From: Loigolactobacillus iwatensis
Lineage (GTDB): Bacteria; Bacillota; Bacilli; Lactobacillales; Lactobacillaceae
Direction: 5' to 3'
Length of the DNA stretch: 64,000 nucleotides
NCBI RefSeq assembly: GCF_003950295.1
Contig: NZ_RHNP01000001.1
Coordinates: 124,001 to 188,000, forward strand
Shown here: positions 35,317 through 46,369 of the stretch, in pieces
Layout of the letters: each line of letters starts with the position of its first letter
Position numbering within the stretch: position 1 is the first letter of the stretch
Translations under genes and position numbers: made by a program
Notes under the pieces: model-generated
Databases searched by the model: none
What the model was told of the DNA's origin: nothing
What the model saw: only the letters and a program-made list of their open reading frames with translations

Positions 35317-38300
35317 TTGAATAATAAATTTAGTCAATTAGACACTAAGCAACATTACAAAATGTATAAGGCGGGGAAACGCTGGTTAGTTGCTGGTATT
35401 TCCGTAGTCGCTTTAGGTTCCTTTTTAGCAGTTGATCAAGTTAATGCAGCAACTACCGATACTACGGCTGCAACGGTGTCCACAACAAGTACCGCTGCTG
35501 ATACACTACAGCAGGCAACTACAGTTTTACCTGCTACTAAGTCCACAGCTATTAGTGCAAGTACAGCGGATTCCAGTGCTAATACGCTAGCCAAGACCAG
35601 CGCCACAAGTACTGCCAGTACCACTGCAAGTTCGGCCGCTACTGCGAGTCAGGCTAGTAGTGCAGTTACCAGCACCGCTGCAGCAACTAGTAACGCAACC
35701 AATAAGTCAACGGCGGTTAGCAGCACAGCGACCGCAACGGCTTCCAACGATATTTCCTCGACAAGCACCGCAGCAATTAATAACACACCGACAACTAGTA
35801 CCGCTAGCGCCGCAGTTAGTGGTGCAACGACCGGTAACAATTCTTCAACAGTAGTCAGTTCAACTAGTACTAGTTCAGACGCTACCGCAACAACTGGAAC
35901 AGTGTCTGCCACCACTAGTACGGCCACCACCAGCACACCAAATAAAACCAGTGCCAACCTTTCAGCCAGCACTGCTACAAATTCACAAAGCACTGCAACT
36001 AGCACTTTAACTGCAGCAACTAGTAGCGCCAATAAAGTAACGGCCAGCGTTAATACTGCTGCGACTTACGCAACAACAATTCAAAGTGAATTACCTGCTG
36101 GTGTCAGTATAACAACCAGTAATAATCAGTTAATTGTTAATTTAAATAGCGGTGTTTCTGAGGAAGAATTGCAGCGATTAGAAACCTTGCTTTCCACTTC
36201 ACCAGTGGCCGTTACGTTAAATGCTACTTCCGCAACAGCACCAACAACTGATCTGGCCAGCACTAGTGCCGTCGGAATTACGCTCAATGGCAGCAGTACC
36301 AGCGCGGCAATTAACTTACTAACTAGTGATACAGCTAGTGGTGAGGCTCACATTGTTATCTCTGGTCACGTAGCGGCTGGCGATACCTTCCAGCTTGTCC
36401 TACCCTATGGCCTACATGTCGTCGGTGATGATCATAATTTATTTACCGTAACGCCATCTGGTAGTGCTACTAGTAAAACCAATCCAGAAACGCTGACTTT
36501 TACTGCCACTGATTCGTCTGGTAGTTTTGGCATTAACGTTTACGTTGAGGCCGCAAATGATTACCTTCAAATTGCTGACCAATCACAGGCCAGCCTAAAT
36601 CTAGTCAGTGGCACAACAACTTTGGCTACCATTCCAATTACGTTTACTAATCCAACGGCCTACACAACAACTCAAGAAATTACGCGAGTACAGCCAACTA
36701 CTTCTAATACACCAACCGTAACTACTGGTGAAGAATATGGCTATCAGGTTCGTTTTTCCGCAGCAACTTATGCGTACGATGGAAGTATTTCTGATAGTTA
36801 CCGGACCCAATTAGCCAACATTGTCGTAACAATTCCGGTACCAGCCGGCTTCCAATTAGATACCGCTAATTCAACCTTATTATCAACTAACGGACTTTCT
36901 GATACAGCAAATAAGGCAACTTTCACACAAAACGGTAATAACGTGATTGTAACCTATCCAGCTACAACATTGAAAAGTGATATTTTCGTTAGAATTTTAG
37001 GTTCGTATGTTACTGGTACTCCTACTGGTGATATCAGTGCAACCAGCGCGCCTAGTGTTACTGGCACTTTTTTGGGCACACCACTAACCATAACGGCTAC
37101 CACGCCTCTCACTGACAAGTTAACTACACCAACTTATGCTTCACGAGTTTACGTCTTAGCACCCAACGAAGGTAGTTCCTCCTTATTATTGAATCAGACT
37201 GCTTATGCTAATCAAGATACAACACAAACTGGTGAGGACAATAATCTACTTTTCATGACTGATTTTCAAAATCTGAGTAATTACACCGCAAAAAGTGATG
37301 TATTAGTTACAGTACCGGATGGTCTGTACGTTACAAGTATGCGGACACCAAGTACTGGTAGTAACTCAGACAGCTATCCAGTTGGTACAACCTTTACCGT
37401 TACTGCAACGGCCTGGGATGGAACAACTACGGAAACGAAAACACTGGGTTTAAGCGAATTATTTCAACCATCCTTTGCATCCGATCAAGGAGTGGCCAGT
37501 TTTGAAATAACAACTAATCTAGCACCTGGTGTTGGCTACACTGCATTATATGTCAGTAGCAACGATGGCACTCAAAATTTCCATTATTATGGCTATGTAA
37601 TTAAAAATTATCGCAATGGAACTGCAGTTACTCCCGGAACCGCATTAGTCATCACGGCAAAGGATTTATCTCCCAAAGGAACGGCCGGCCAGGACTCTCA
37701 CACAATCACAGCCACTGATGTACCAGTTTCCGTAATCAGTAATTCGATCGCTTACACCACTCAAAATAACAATAATGTTTTAAATGATGGTGATACAATT
37801 ACGGCCACCTACTATTCAATCACTAATGTCGCCAACACGTATGAAGGCCCAGAAAATGAAGCTTTACCGTTTGAACCAATTGTCTATATTGTAGCCCCAG
37901 CTGGTACTTCTTTTGCCGGTAATGGTGATTTATCTAAAGCAATTAATATGAGTACTGCTGATTTAAAGGCCGCCAAAGTAACGCAATTGAAAGATACTGT
38001 TAACGGGCGTCAAGTGATCGAGCTTAATTGGGTTGGCACTGGTATTTCACCAGTGATCAACGGCAATTTACAGGCAAATTTCATTGTCAACGCAGATGAG
38101 CTACCTGGTGATAAAATCACCGTCAGTGGTGATAACGATGGCGGCACTATTTTCGTTACCTCGGCGATGGATCTAGCTAAGTACACATACTCTAATCATG
38201 ACTATGCGATCAACGTGGCCGGTAATGCCGACTCACAAGTGGTTGGTAGTGATTGGACCGTTGAAAATAATCAGTTGTATATGGACAACAATGACGTTAC

Positions 38301-38463
38301 TTGGTTAATCAGTGCACCATCCGAATTAGTAACTCAAGATGGATTAAAAAATACTACAGATAATGCCTACAGCGTGTACGATACCACTGACCCAACCAAT
38401 ACATCGGCTACCTTCCGGTTAGTTCAATTAAAAATTGGTCACAAGTACGTTCATTCATCATAA
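35317..38463 (+). pseudogene. LPxTG surface adhesin, N-terminal part (frameshifted)
   Basis: This is the 5' part of a large cell-wall adhesin. The TTG at 35317 follows TTTGGAGGG. The N-terminus carries a KxYKxGKxW signal peptide (KMYKAGKRWLVAGISVVALG) ending near VNA, then a Ser/Thr/Ala-rich stretch of about 200 residues, probably a glycosylated stalk. A beta-rich region of about 780 residues follows, with repeated adhesin-like strands. The frame ends at a TAA at 38461-38463. One extra A in the A5 tract at 38430-38434 would continue it as QLKNWSQVRSFIITATNLGAKDT, straight into the downstream frame. As read, the product would be secreted but not anchored. Confidence 0.85.
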
Positions 38464-39134
38464 CGGCAACTAATCTTGGCGCCAAAGATACAATTGAACT
38501 AAGTGCGCCAATGCAAGTAGCGGTCGATGCAACAGCGGCCGCTGTAGGCAAAATTGATTTAACCCAAGCCAATACAATAGCAACCGATAGTACTGGCAAT
38601 AAAATTACAGCGACAAATACGATCGGTGCACAACTTGCTTTAGCAACAGAAAATTTACCGGTTAACTATTATTTAGTTGGCACTACAACTAAATTAGCCG
38701 CCAGTACAACTTTGACTGGTGACTACAGCACAGCTTATACGGCTACTGCTGCCGATATTGCCAACTATACTTTAGTCGGTGCCGCTACACAAAAGGGTAC
38801 TTTCGCTCCTAATGGGGTCGTTAATTTCTACTATCAATTAAACACTACTGGTAATGTTCCAGGTGACACAAAAGTTTACGCTAATACGCCAGTTTTCACC
38901 ACCGCGCCAATTTTGACATTAACCGCCGCAGATGGGACTACTACAACCTATCAGTTGCAGACTGGCGACTACATCTTCACACAACCAGGACAATCTAAAG
39001 TGACTCCAATTACAGTAGGTACCTACACGTTAGCCCTAACTGCACAAGGATTGAAGCACCTTGCTGCCGCTGAACCAACACTGAATTTAAAAAATGCAAC
39101 GGCATTGGAAACTAACGCGGCAACAGACACTATC

Positions 39135-41390
39135 ACACCAGCTAAGGCTAGTTTAACGGCAGACTCAGCCAGTTACGTTTACGATGGACAGGCGCATCAG
39201 CTAACCATTACACCAACTGGTCTGCTTAATGGTGATACGTTAACTTATAGTGTTACTGGCAACAGTCGAACCAATGCTGGTAGTAATGCCGTGATTTTGA
39301 CATTGGCCGAAAACAATACAACCAATAGTAACTACACTGTTACCTTACAGAATGGGACTTTAACCGTCACACCGTTAGCCTTAACCACACCGGCCAACCC
39401 AAACAATCCTAGTGCGCCAGTTAACCCAACTAATCCTAGTGATAATCCACAGTTAGCCACTAGCTTAGTGGTTCAAGGCGCGACTAAGGTTTACGATGGT
39501 GCTGCCAGTACGGATCCAACAACCTACACTGTTTTGGCGCCAAGTGCCGATAAGGACTTTGTTGTGCCCCAGTTGACCGCAAGTGACTTTGATTTAAGTG
39601 GTATTACAAGCCAAAATGTTGGCAACTACACCGTCAAATTAAGTGCGGCTGGCATAACGAAGTTACAAAATGCTAATCCAAACTACGACTTTACGGCTAC
39701 TGATGTCCAAAGTGGGCTATTTACCATTACACCGGCAAAGGCCACGTTAACGGCGGACTCGACCAGTTACGTTTATGATGGACAGGCGCATAGCCTAGCC
39801 ATCACACCGACTGGCCTGCTTAACGGTGATACATTGACCTATAGCGTTACTGGCAACAGTCGAACCAATGTTGGTAGTAATGCCGTGACCTTAGCGTTAA
39901 CGGCAAATAACGCGATCAATAGTAACTACATTGTTACTTTAAAAAATGGAACTTTAACCGTTACACCGTTGGCCTTAACCACACCGGCCAACCCAAATGA
40001 TCCTAATGCACCGGTTAACCCAACTAATCCTAGTGATAATCCACAATTGGCCACTAGCTTAGTGATTCAAGGCTCAACTAAAGTTTACGATGGTACTTCC
40101 AGTACCGATCCAACAACTTACACTGTTTTGGCGCCAAGTGCTGATAAGGACTTTGTCGTACCTCAGTTAACCGCAAGTGACTTTGATTTAAGTGGTATTA
40201 CAAGCCAAAGTGTTGGCAGTTACTCCGTTAAATTAAGTGCGGCTGGCGTAACTAAGCTACAAAACGCCAACCCAAACTACGATTTCACGGCTACTGATGT
40301 CCAAAGTGGGCTATTTACCATTACGCCCGCAAAGGCTAGTTTAACGGCAGACTCAGCCAGTTACGTTTACGATGGGCAAGCACACAGTCTGGCCGTTACA
40401 CCAACTGGCCTACTTAATGGTGATACATTGACCTATAGTGTTACTGGCAACAGTCGAACCAATGCTGGCAGTAATATCGTTACTTTAACATTGGCCGAAA
40501 ATAACACGATCAATAGTAACTACACTGTTACTTTACAGAATGGAACTTTAACCGTCGCACCAGCTAAAGCCACGTTAACGGCAGACTCAGCCAGTTACGT
40601 TTATGATGGGCAAGCACACAGTCTGGCCGTTACACCAACTGGCCTGCTCAATGGCGATACGTTAACTTATAGTGTTACTGGCAACAGTCGAACCAATGCT
40701 GGCAGTAATGCCGTTACTTTGACGTTGGCCAAAAATAACACGACCAATAATAACTACACTGTTACTTTAAAAAATGGAACCTTAACCGTTACACCAGTGG
40801 CCCTAACCACGCCGACCAACCCAAACGATCCTAGTGCGCCAGTTAACCCAACTAATCCTAGTGATAATTCACAGTTAGCTACTAACTTAGTGGTTCAAGG
40901 TGCGACTAAGGTTTACGACGGTACTGCCAGTACGGACCCAACAACCTATACTGTTTTGGCGCCAAGTGCTGATAAGGATTTTGTCGTGCCACAATTAACT
41001 GCAAATGACTTTGATTTAAGTGGCATTACAAGTCAAAATGTTGGCAGTTACACCGTTAAATTAAGTACGGCTGGCATAACTAAACTACAAAACGCCAATC
41101 CAAACTACAATTTCACGGCCGCTGATGTCCAAGGTGGGCTATTTACCATTACGCAAGCAAAGGCTACTTTAACGGCAGACTCAGCCAGTTACGTTTATGA
41201 TGGACAGGCGCATCAGTTAACCATTACACCAACTGGTCTGCTTAATGGCGATACATTAACTTATAGTGTTACTGGCAACAGTCGAACCAATGTTGGTAGT
41301 AATACCGTAACTCTGACGTTAATGGCAAATAATGCGATGAATAGTAACTACACTGTTACCTTACAAAATGGAACCTTAACCATCGCACCG
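39135..41390 (+). repeat. Tandem MBG-domain repeats in the adhesin
   Basis: A unit of about 594 bases (198 codons) recurs from 39135, 39729, 40322 and 41150, with one short 234-base unit at 40556. Each full unit holds a YVYDGQAH module of about 78 residues and a KVYDG module of about 120 residues. DNA identity is high enough for recombination to change copy number. Confidence 0.85.
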
Positions 41391-41397
41391 GCAAAAA

Positions 41398-41715
41398 CTA
41401 CTACTGGTGACAACAATACTGGCACAACTACTGGTAATAATGTTGGCACTGACACTGATGGTAACACTGACACAACTACCGGCAATAACACTACTGGTAA
41501 TGACGTTGGCACAGTTACTGGCAATAACGCCACTGGTAATAACGTTGGTACAGTTACCGGCAATAACGCCACTGGTAATAACGTTGGTACAATTACTGGC
41601 AATAACGCCACTGGTAGCAATGTTGATACAGTTACTGGTAATAACATTACTAGCGAAAACACGGCTGGTACGACCACTGGCAACAATATTGATACAGTTA
41701 CTAACAATAACACCA
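41398..41715 (+). repeat. Gly/Asn/Thr-rich degenerate tandem repeat
   Basis: Short units such as ACTGGTAATAACGTTGGTAC recur about ten times and encode TGNNVGT-like heptads and longer units. The low-complexity tail acts as a wall-spanning spacer before LPQTG. Confidence 0.75.
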
Positions 41716-41942
41716 CTGGCACAATTAATTTGGCCCAAAAGAAAACTGGTAATACTACTTTGACTAGGGAAAAGCCAACTAAGAAAACAAACACAACCGT
41801 TGCCGGCTCAGCGCTTAGTAAATTACCACAAACTGGTGAGGCTACAGGTGAAAGAACACTTTTGGCAACAATTGGCGTTATGTTATTGACAAGCATACTA
41901 GGTGTATTTGATCAAAAACGTAAACATGAAAAAGAATAGAAA

Positions 41943-42028
41943 CCAGACTTTTGGCACACATTCTTAGAGTAGCGATCAGAAATAGTAAGGAGGTTAGGAC
42001 TTTTGTCCCAGCCTCCTTACTATTTTTT
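41943..42028. repeat. Family A repeat copy (A4) serving as adhesin terminator
   Basis: CCAGACTTTTGGCACACATT, AGTAGCGATCAGAAATAGTA and GTCCCAGCCTCC are in family A order. The hairpin AATAGTAAGGAGG / CCTCCTTACTATT at 41981-42024 is followed by T, giving an intrinsic terminator directly after the adhesin gene. Confidence 0.8.
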
Positions 42029-42180
42029 ATATGGACACTCAAATAAAAATCAAAACCACTCTACTAAACTCACAAAATTGCTTAATATTAGCAATGAAAC
42101 CCGGCACGTAATACATTTTCAACGTCAATCGAACTGACGATTTTATGTAATTTAACCGATCTCTGTATTTCAAATCAAAG

Positions 42181-42240
42181 AAAAAAGCAAGCTTCTCGAT
42201 TAAAAGACTGCCTAAATAATAACCGACGAGTCACTTGCTA
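42181..42240 (-). terminator. Weak hairpin with U tract downstream of ohr
   Basis: On the minus strand AGCAAG...CTCG pairs with CGAG...CTTGCT, with mismatches and a long loop, and is followed by six U. It may be a backup terminator or the end of an unknown short transcript. Confidence 0.35.
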
Positions 42241-42331
42241 AGGTGCACACTTAGTTATTTAAAAAGCGCAAGTTTTCTTAATAGGATAGTAGAAAATAAT
42301 CAAATGCTGTTCATCAGAATTTTAATTAAGC

Positions 42332-42378
42332 AAAAAAGCGTGCACCAAAGTTATTTTACCAAAACTTTGATACACGCC
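42332..42378 (-). terminator. Terminator of ohr
   Basis: On the minus strand GCGTGTATCAAAGTT pairs with AACTTTGGTGCACGC, followed by six U, just after the ohr stop codon. Confidence 0.8.
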
Positions 42379-42387
42379 AGGCTAAAA

Positions 42388-42789
42388 TTATTCAGTTACT
42401 AATTCAACGTCAACATTACCACTAGTTGCCTTTGAATAAGGACAAATTTGGTGGGCAATCTGCATATACTTTGCTGCCTCTTCTTTGTCTAAACCATCAA
42501 TGTGGCCGATTAATTTAACTGCAATCTTAAAATCAGGGCCATCACCTTGGAATAATGAAACTTCAGCACGAATTGTGCTCTTACCGGAAACATTGCCTTG
42601 TTCTAAAGCGACACTCAGTGCACTATTAAAACAAGATGCATAGCCTGCAGCAAAGAGCTGTTCTGGGTTCGTACCTTCCTTACCTTCGCCTGGGGCCGTA
42701 ATCTTTAAGTCTAATTTCTTGTCATTGGACCATACTTGACCTTCACGGCCACCTTCGTTCGTCATAACTGTTGTGTAAAGTTTGTTCAA
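42388..42789 (-). CDS. ohr: Organic hydroperoxide resistance protein (Ohr/OsmC family)
   Basis: Ohr reduces fatty-acid and other organic hydroperoxides using lipoyl groups or thiols. The 133-residue protein has the two redox cysteines C53 in YASCFNSAL and C116 in ICPYSKA, plus the glutamate in NPEQLFAAG, all typical of Ohr rather than OsmC. The ribosome binding site GGGGGAATTC precedes the ATG. In other bacteria Ohr is regenerated by lipoylated dihydrolipoamide systems. It is therefore notable that a lipoyl-domain dihydrolipoamide dehydrogenase is encoded divergently next door, which suggests a shared antioxidant pathway. Confidence 0.92.
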   Translation of the reverse strand: MNKLYTTVMTNEGGREGQVWSNDKKLDLKITAPGEGKEGTNPEQLFAAGYASCFNSALSVALEQGNVSGKSTIRAEVSLFQGDGPDFKIAVKLIGHIDGLDKEEAAKYMQIAHQICPYSKATSGNVDVELVTE

Positions 42790-42892
42790 AATTGAATTCC
42801 CCCTTTAGTTATCGTATAATTATATTGTACACAATTTATATCAAATTATCAATGATAGCCTTTACATTTTATTAAAAAAAGGAGTGCTTTTT

Positions 42893-44785
42893 ATGCGTTC
42901 ATTACGTTTGGCCGATCTTTATACTAAATCCGTTGATGGTACTGTTATCGCTTGGCGAATTAAGGCCGGCGAGCATCTAGATTTTAATCAGGACATGTTG
43001 GAATTAGAGGGCCACAAATTGGTCCTCGATCTAAAGGCACCCTTAGCCGGTACAGTAAAAAAAATAAATATCCAGGAAGGTGAACCCTTCAGTTACACTG
43101 ATGTTCTATTTGAAATTGACGAGGAACCTGGTCAAAACCTGGCTGCTAACTTAAAGAAACAAACGCAATTAGCGCAAAAGGCCCGGGATGACGCCGCAAA
43201 GGCAGAGGCAAAAACTCTAGCCGGCGTTAACATAACACCAGCGTTACGCTGTTATGCACTTCATAATAATGTTGATCTTAGTAAAATTGTGTTAGGTAAC
43301 ACCGCAAAAATGATTAAAAAGACGGATATTGATAACCAAATTAATTTTCGTAATCTCTTCAGCAAACAACCGGCCAAAGAAAAAGACTATCCTGAAGCCG
43401 AGAATATCGACACCGTTATTATCGGGGCTGGCCCTGGTGGTTATACGGCAGCAATCCGCGCCAGTGAGTTAGGTGAACAAGTAACCCTCATTGAAAAAAA
43501 TAAAGTTGGCGGAACTTGCCTAAACATTGGCTGTATTCCCTCAAAGGCTTTAATTAACGCTGGTCATCGTTTTGCCGCTATGGCTAGTGATGAGCAATTA
43601 GGTATGACGCAGGGTGGTAAAAAGAATCTGGACTACACTAAAACCCAACAGTGGAAACAAAGTATTGTTGATAAATTAGTCGGTGGCGTTCAGGATTTAA
43701 TTAAAGAACATCAGGTTGATTTACGTTATGGTAACGCAGATTTTCTTGATTTGCATCATTTACGCTTAGTTAGTGGAACTAAAACGACTATTCTAGCTTT
43801 TAAGCGCGCTGTAATTGCAACAGGCTCGCGACCGCGACCATTAGCAGATTTTCCGTTTGAAAAGCGCGTTATTGATTCAACGAGCGCGCTTAGTTTGCCT
43901 AAGATTCCAGAACATTTATTGGTTGACGGTGGTGGCTACATCGGTACCGAGCTAGCCTCGGCCTATGCAGATCTAGGCGCTAAGGTCACAATTATTCAAC
44001 ACTCCAAGCGACTCTTATCTAAATTTGACGAAAGTCTTGTTAAAGTAGTTACGGCTAACCTGCAACGTAAAGGCGTGGAAATAATTACTGAGGCACCAAT
44101 TAAAAAGGTCGAAAACACAAAAACAGCGGTCACAGTCACTTATGAAAAGAATGGGGAGCAACAAATAATTAATGGCGACTATTTACTAGTCACTGTTGGT
44201 CGTTTGCCCAATACTGAAGATCTTGGTTTAGAAAACCTAGGGCTTAACCTAACTAAACAAAACAAAATTATAATTAATGACCAGTGCCAAACTAACCGCG
44301 AACACATTTTTGCAATTGGTGATGTTACGCCGGGAATTATGCTAGAACACCGGGCAACAAATCAGGCTCGTGTTTTGGGGGCCATTTTGGCCGGTAAGGA
44401 AACTCACGTTAACTACAAGGCACTACCTGAAATTGTTTATAGCGATCCTGAAATGGCCGTTACTGGTTTATCGAAAAAAGCGGCTATCGAGGCTGGCTAT
44501 CACGCCGCAACCGCACAATTCCCATTTGGCGCTAATGGCCGGGCCTTAACGTTAAATGTCACCACAGGCTTTTTACGACTTATTTTTGACGATAAAACTA
44601 ACCAAATTATTGGCGCGCAAATTGTTGGTCCCAACGCCAGTGAATTAATTGCCGAGCTCACTACAGTGATTGAAAACGAACTGACCTTAGATGACGTTGC
44701 TAACACAATTCACGCTCACCCAACGCTTGCCGAAACAATTGTTGATGCGGCCGAGGTCGGTCTCGACCTTCCAATAAATATCTAA
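42893..44785 (+). CDS. Dihydrolipoamide dehydrogenase with N-terminal lipoyl domain and E3-binding-like segment
   Basis: This 630-residue flavoprotein (E3) oxidises dihydrolipoyl groups with NAD. Residues 1-80 form a lipoyl-type domain whose lysine is in LELEGHKLVLD. Residues ~108-145 (ALRCYALHNNVDLSKIVLGNTAKMIKKTDID) look like a degenerate peripheral-subunit-binding segment. The rest is a complete E3: FAD-binding VIIGAGPGGYTAAIRA, the redox pair in GGTCLNIGCIPSKAL, NAD-binding GGGYIGTELA and the catalytic HAHPTLAE. The ATG at 42893 follows AAAAGGAGTG. No E1 or E2 genes are adjacent. Self-lipoylated E3 fusions can reduce peroxide-defence proteins such as Ohr, which is encoded divergently. Confidence 0.9.
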   Translation: MRSLRLADLYTKSVDGTVIAWRIKAGEHLDFNQDMLELEGHKLVLDLKAPLAGTVKKINIQEGEPFSYTDVLFEIDEEPGQNLAANLKKQTQLAQKARDDAAKAEAKTLAGVNITPALRCYALHNNVDLSKIVLGNTAKMIKKTDIDNQINFRNLFSKQPAKEKDYPEAENIDTVIIGAGPGGYTAAIRASELGEQVTLIEKNKVGGTCLNIGCIPSKALINAGHRFAAMASDEQLGMTQGGKKNLDYTKTQQWKQSIVDKLVGGVQDLIKEHQVDLRYGNADFLDLHHLRLVSGTKTTILAFKRAVIATGSRPRPLADFPFEKRVIDSTSALSLPKIPEHLLVDGGGYIGTELASAYADLGAKVTIIQHSKRLLSKFDESLVKVVTANLQRKGVEIITEAPIKKVENTKTAVTVTYEKNGEQQIINGDYLLVTVGRLPNTEDLGLENLGLNLTKQNKIIINDQCQTNREHIFAIGDVTPGIMLEHRATNQARVLGAILAGKETHVNYKALPEIVYSDPEMAVTGLSKKAAIEAGYHAATAQFPFGANGRALTLNVTTGFLRLIFDDKTNQIIGAQIVGPNASELIAELTTVIENELTLDDVANTIHAHPTLAETIVDAAEVGLDLPINI

Positions 44786-44857
44786 ATGTTTATTTACACT
44801 ATAATCTGCGGTAGCATAAACACAATTAGACTACCTGAAGAAAGAGCTGAATAACCA

Positions 44858-45385
44858 ATGACAATATTTGAAAAGTACCACCCAATTATGACCGCGCACT
44901 ACACGCTTGACTGGTTGACTGGGAGTAACATCAAAGAGATTTTCGCATTGCGTCACGACAAATCCATTGCTCAGGCAGCGGATCGTCAACCTGACTCGAC
45001 AATTATGGACACGGCCCGTTACGTTAATTCTGCAATGGGCCGCGTTATGCGCAATGAAATGTTGATCTGGGCAATTCAAGATCGCAAAAGTAATACTTTT
45101 CTAGGTACTTTTGAATTAGGACCCTTTAGTGAAACAACCACATCGGCCAGTGTCCACTATGAACTATTAGCTCAATTTCAACGGCAAGGCGTCATGACGG
45201 AAGTTTTACAGCACATCGTTCAATTTAGTTTTGAAGAACTTAAATTAACTGAATTAACCGCAATTACAACGAAAAAAAATAAACCCGCTCAAAAATTACT
45301 TGAGCGAGTTGGGTTTAAGTCACTAATTAATGAGTCTGCTGAACACGTTCATTATTCACTGCAAGCTTTGCCAATATCGCGGTAA
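44858..45385 (+). CDS. GNAT N-acetyltransferase, RimJ/RimL-like
   Basis: This 175-residue acetyltransferase has the GNAT core from the KSNTFLGTFELGPF strand to the acetyl-CoA loop in LLAQFQRQGVMTEVLQHIV. TKKNKPAQKLLERVGFKS is the typical C-terminal motif of the RimJ/RimL group, which acetylates protein N-termini or small molecules. The ribosome binding site is AAGAAAGAG. Its 3' end overlaps the convergent hemH gene by 59 bases, so both mRNAs share an antisense segment. Substrate unknown. Confidence 0.82.
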   Translation: MTIFEKYHPIMTAHYTLDWLTGSNIKEIFALRHDKSIAQAADRQPDSTIMDTARYVNSAMGRVMRNEMLIWAIQDRKSNTFLGTFELGPFSETTTSASVHYELLAQFQRQGVMTEVLQHIVQFSFEELKLTELTAITTKKNKPAQKLLERVGFKSLINESAEHVHYSLQALPISR

Positions 45386-46289
45386 AGTCTGTACTACCGT
45401 TAAGTGGGTGTAAATAGGTAAAGCGTTGCCCACCACTTTCCATAAAGTACTGCCGGTTTTCGCGGTTAATCTCTTGTAGTGTCTCCAAACAGTCCGCTAC
45501 GAAACTTGGTGTAATAACTAAAACACTTTTACAGCCATTACTGGCCAAATTTTTTAACGTCTGATCCGTTGCCGGTAATAGCCACTGACTAGGACCAAAT
45601 TTAGATTGATAGCTTTGCTGGTATGGCTGATCGCCGACCAATTGCATAATTTGCTGCGTTGTTTCAGTGCATTGTTGTGGGTATGGATCCCCGTTATCAG
45701 CATATTTTTGCGGAATACCGTGATAAGAGAAAATCAGTTGATCATACGACTGATTTTTTAATTCTAGTTTGATTTGATTGGCCAAGGCTGCTATATAGAG
45801 TGGTTCATGGAAAAAACTTTGTTGAAAATATAACTGCGGAATATTGGAACTATTTTGAAAATAAGTCATTACCTGATCAAAAACCGAACCAGTTGTCGTC
45901 CCTGAATATTGCGGGTATAGCGGAATAACCGTTAACTCATCAACGCCCTGATTAGCTAGTTCACTGAGCGCTGTGGGTACGGATGGTGCACTATAACACA
46001 TAGCAAAACGAACAACATAGTTAGGCAGTAATTCTTGTAATTGCTGTGTTTGCTGCTGCGTGTATAGTAATAATGGTGATCCCTCCGCCGACCAAATTTT
46101 TTTATAAAGCGCCGCCGAATGTCGCGGTCGAAAACGCAAAATAATACCATGTAAAATCGGCCACCATAAAAAACGTGGTGTATCAATGACCCGCTGATCG
46201 GCTAAGAAGCGACTTAAATAAACACGGACTGGCTTCGCTTCTGGTGCAGTGGGTGTTCCCAAGTTAACTAATAAAATTCCCTTTTTCAC
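45327..46289 (-). CDS. hemH: Ferrochelatase (coproporphyrin III ferrochelatase type)
   Basis: This 320-residue enzyme inserts iron into porphyrin. It shows the family motifs LLVNLGTP at the start, VIPLYPQYSGTTTGSVFD, the catalytic histidine in SYHGIPQKY and PSFVADCLETLQEIN with the conserved glutamates near the C-terminus. No other haem-synthesis gene lies in the window. Most lactobacilli lack the full pathway and keep hemH alone, perhaps to use imported porphyrins. The gene overlaps the convergent GNAT gene at its 3' end. Confidence 0.93.
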   Translation of the reverse strand: MKKGILLVNLGTPTAPEAKPVRVYLSRFLADQRVIDTPRFLWWPILHGIILRFRPRHSAALYKKIWSAEGSPLLLYTQQQTQQLQELLPNYVVRFAMCYSAPSVPTALSELANQGVDELTVIPLYPQYSGTTTGSVFDQVMTYFQNSSNIPQLYFQQSFFHEPLYIAALANQIKLELKNQSYDQLIFSYHGIPQKYADNGDPYPQQCTETTQQIMQLVGDQPYQQSYQSKFGPSQWLLPATDQTLKNLASNGCKSVLVITPSFVADCLETLQEINRENRQYFMESGGQRFTYLHPLNGSTDFTAILAKLAVNNERVQQTH

Positions 46290-46369
46290 AATTCACAACT
46301 CCTTAGGTATTCAATTATCCCATAAATTAAACTGGCCCGGTATTAGTGAATGACCTACTTCGGATAAAG

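Larger units (their letters stand above)
38463..41939 (+). pseudogene. LPxTG surface adhesin, C-terminal part with MBG repeats (frameshifted)
   Basis: This is the 3' part of the same adhesin, in a different frame. It contains five YVYDGQAH-type MBG repeats and three longer KVYDG repeats, then a Gly/Asn/Thr-rich tail built on TGNN(A/V)TGNNVGT units. It ends in a sortase signal: LPQTGEATGE, a hydrophobic helix and DQKRKHEKE. The first in-frame ATG is at 38511, but no ribosome binding site precedes it and no signal peptide is encoded. It is therefore unlikely to be made alone. With one added A, the joined gene encodes about 2207 residues. A terminator follows at 41981. Confidence 0.85.

Noticed and set aside
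41348-41896. 182-codon minus-strand frame opposite the adhesin tail, plus similar 100+ codon frames there and at 35649-36032
   Set aside because: They are low-complexity mirror frames (Val/Leu/Pro-rich) of the Thr/Asn/Gly or Ser/Ala repeats on the other strand.
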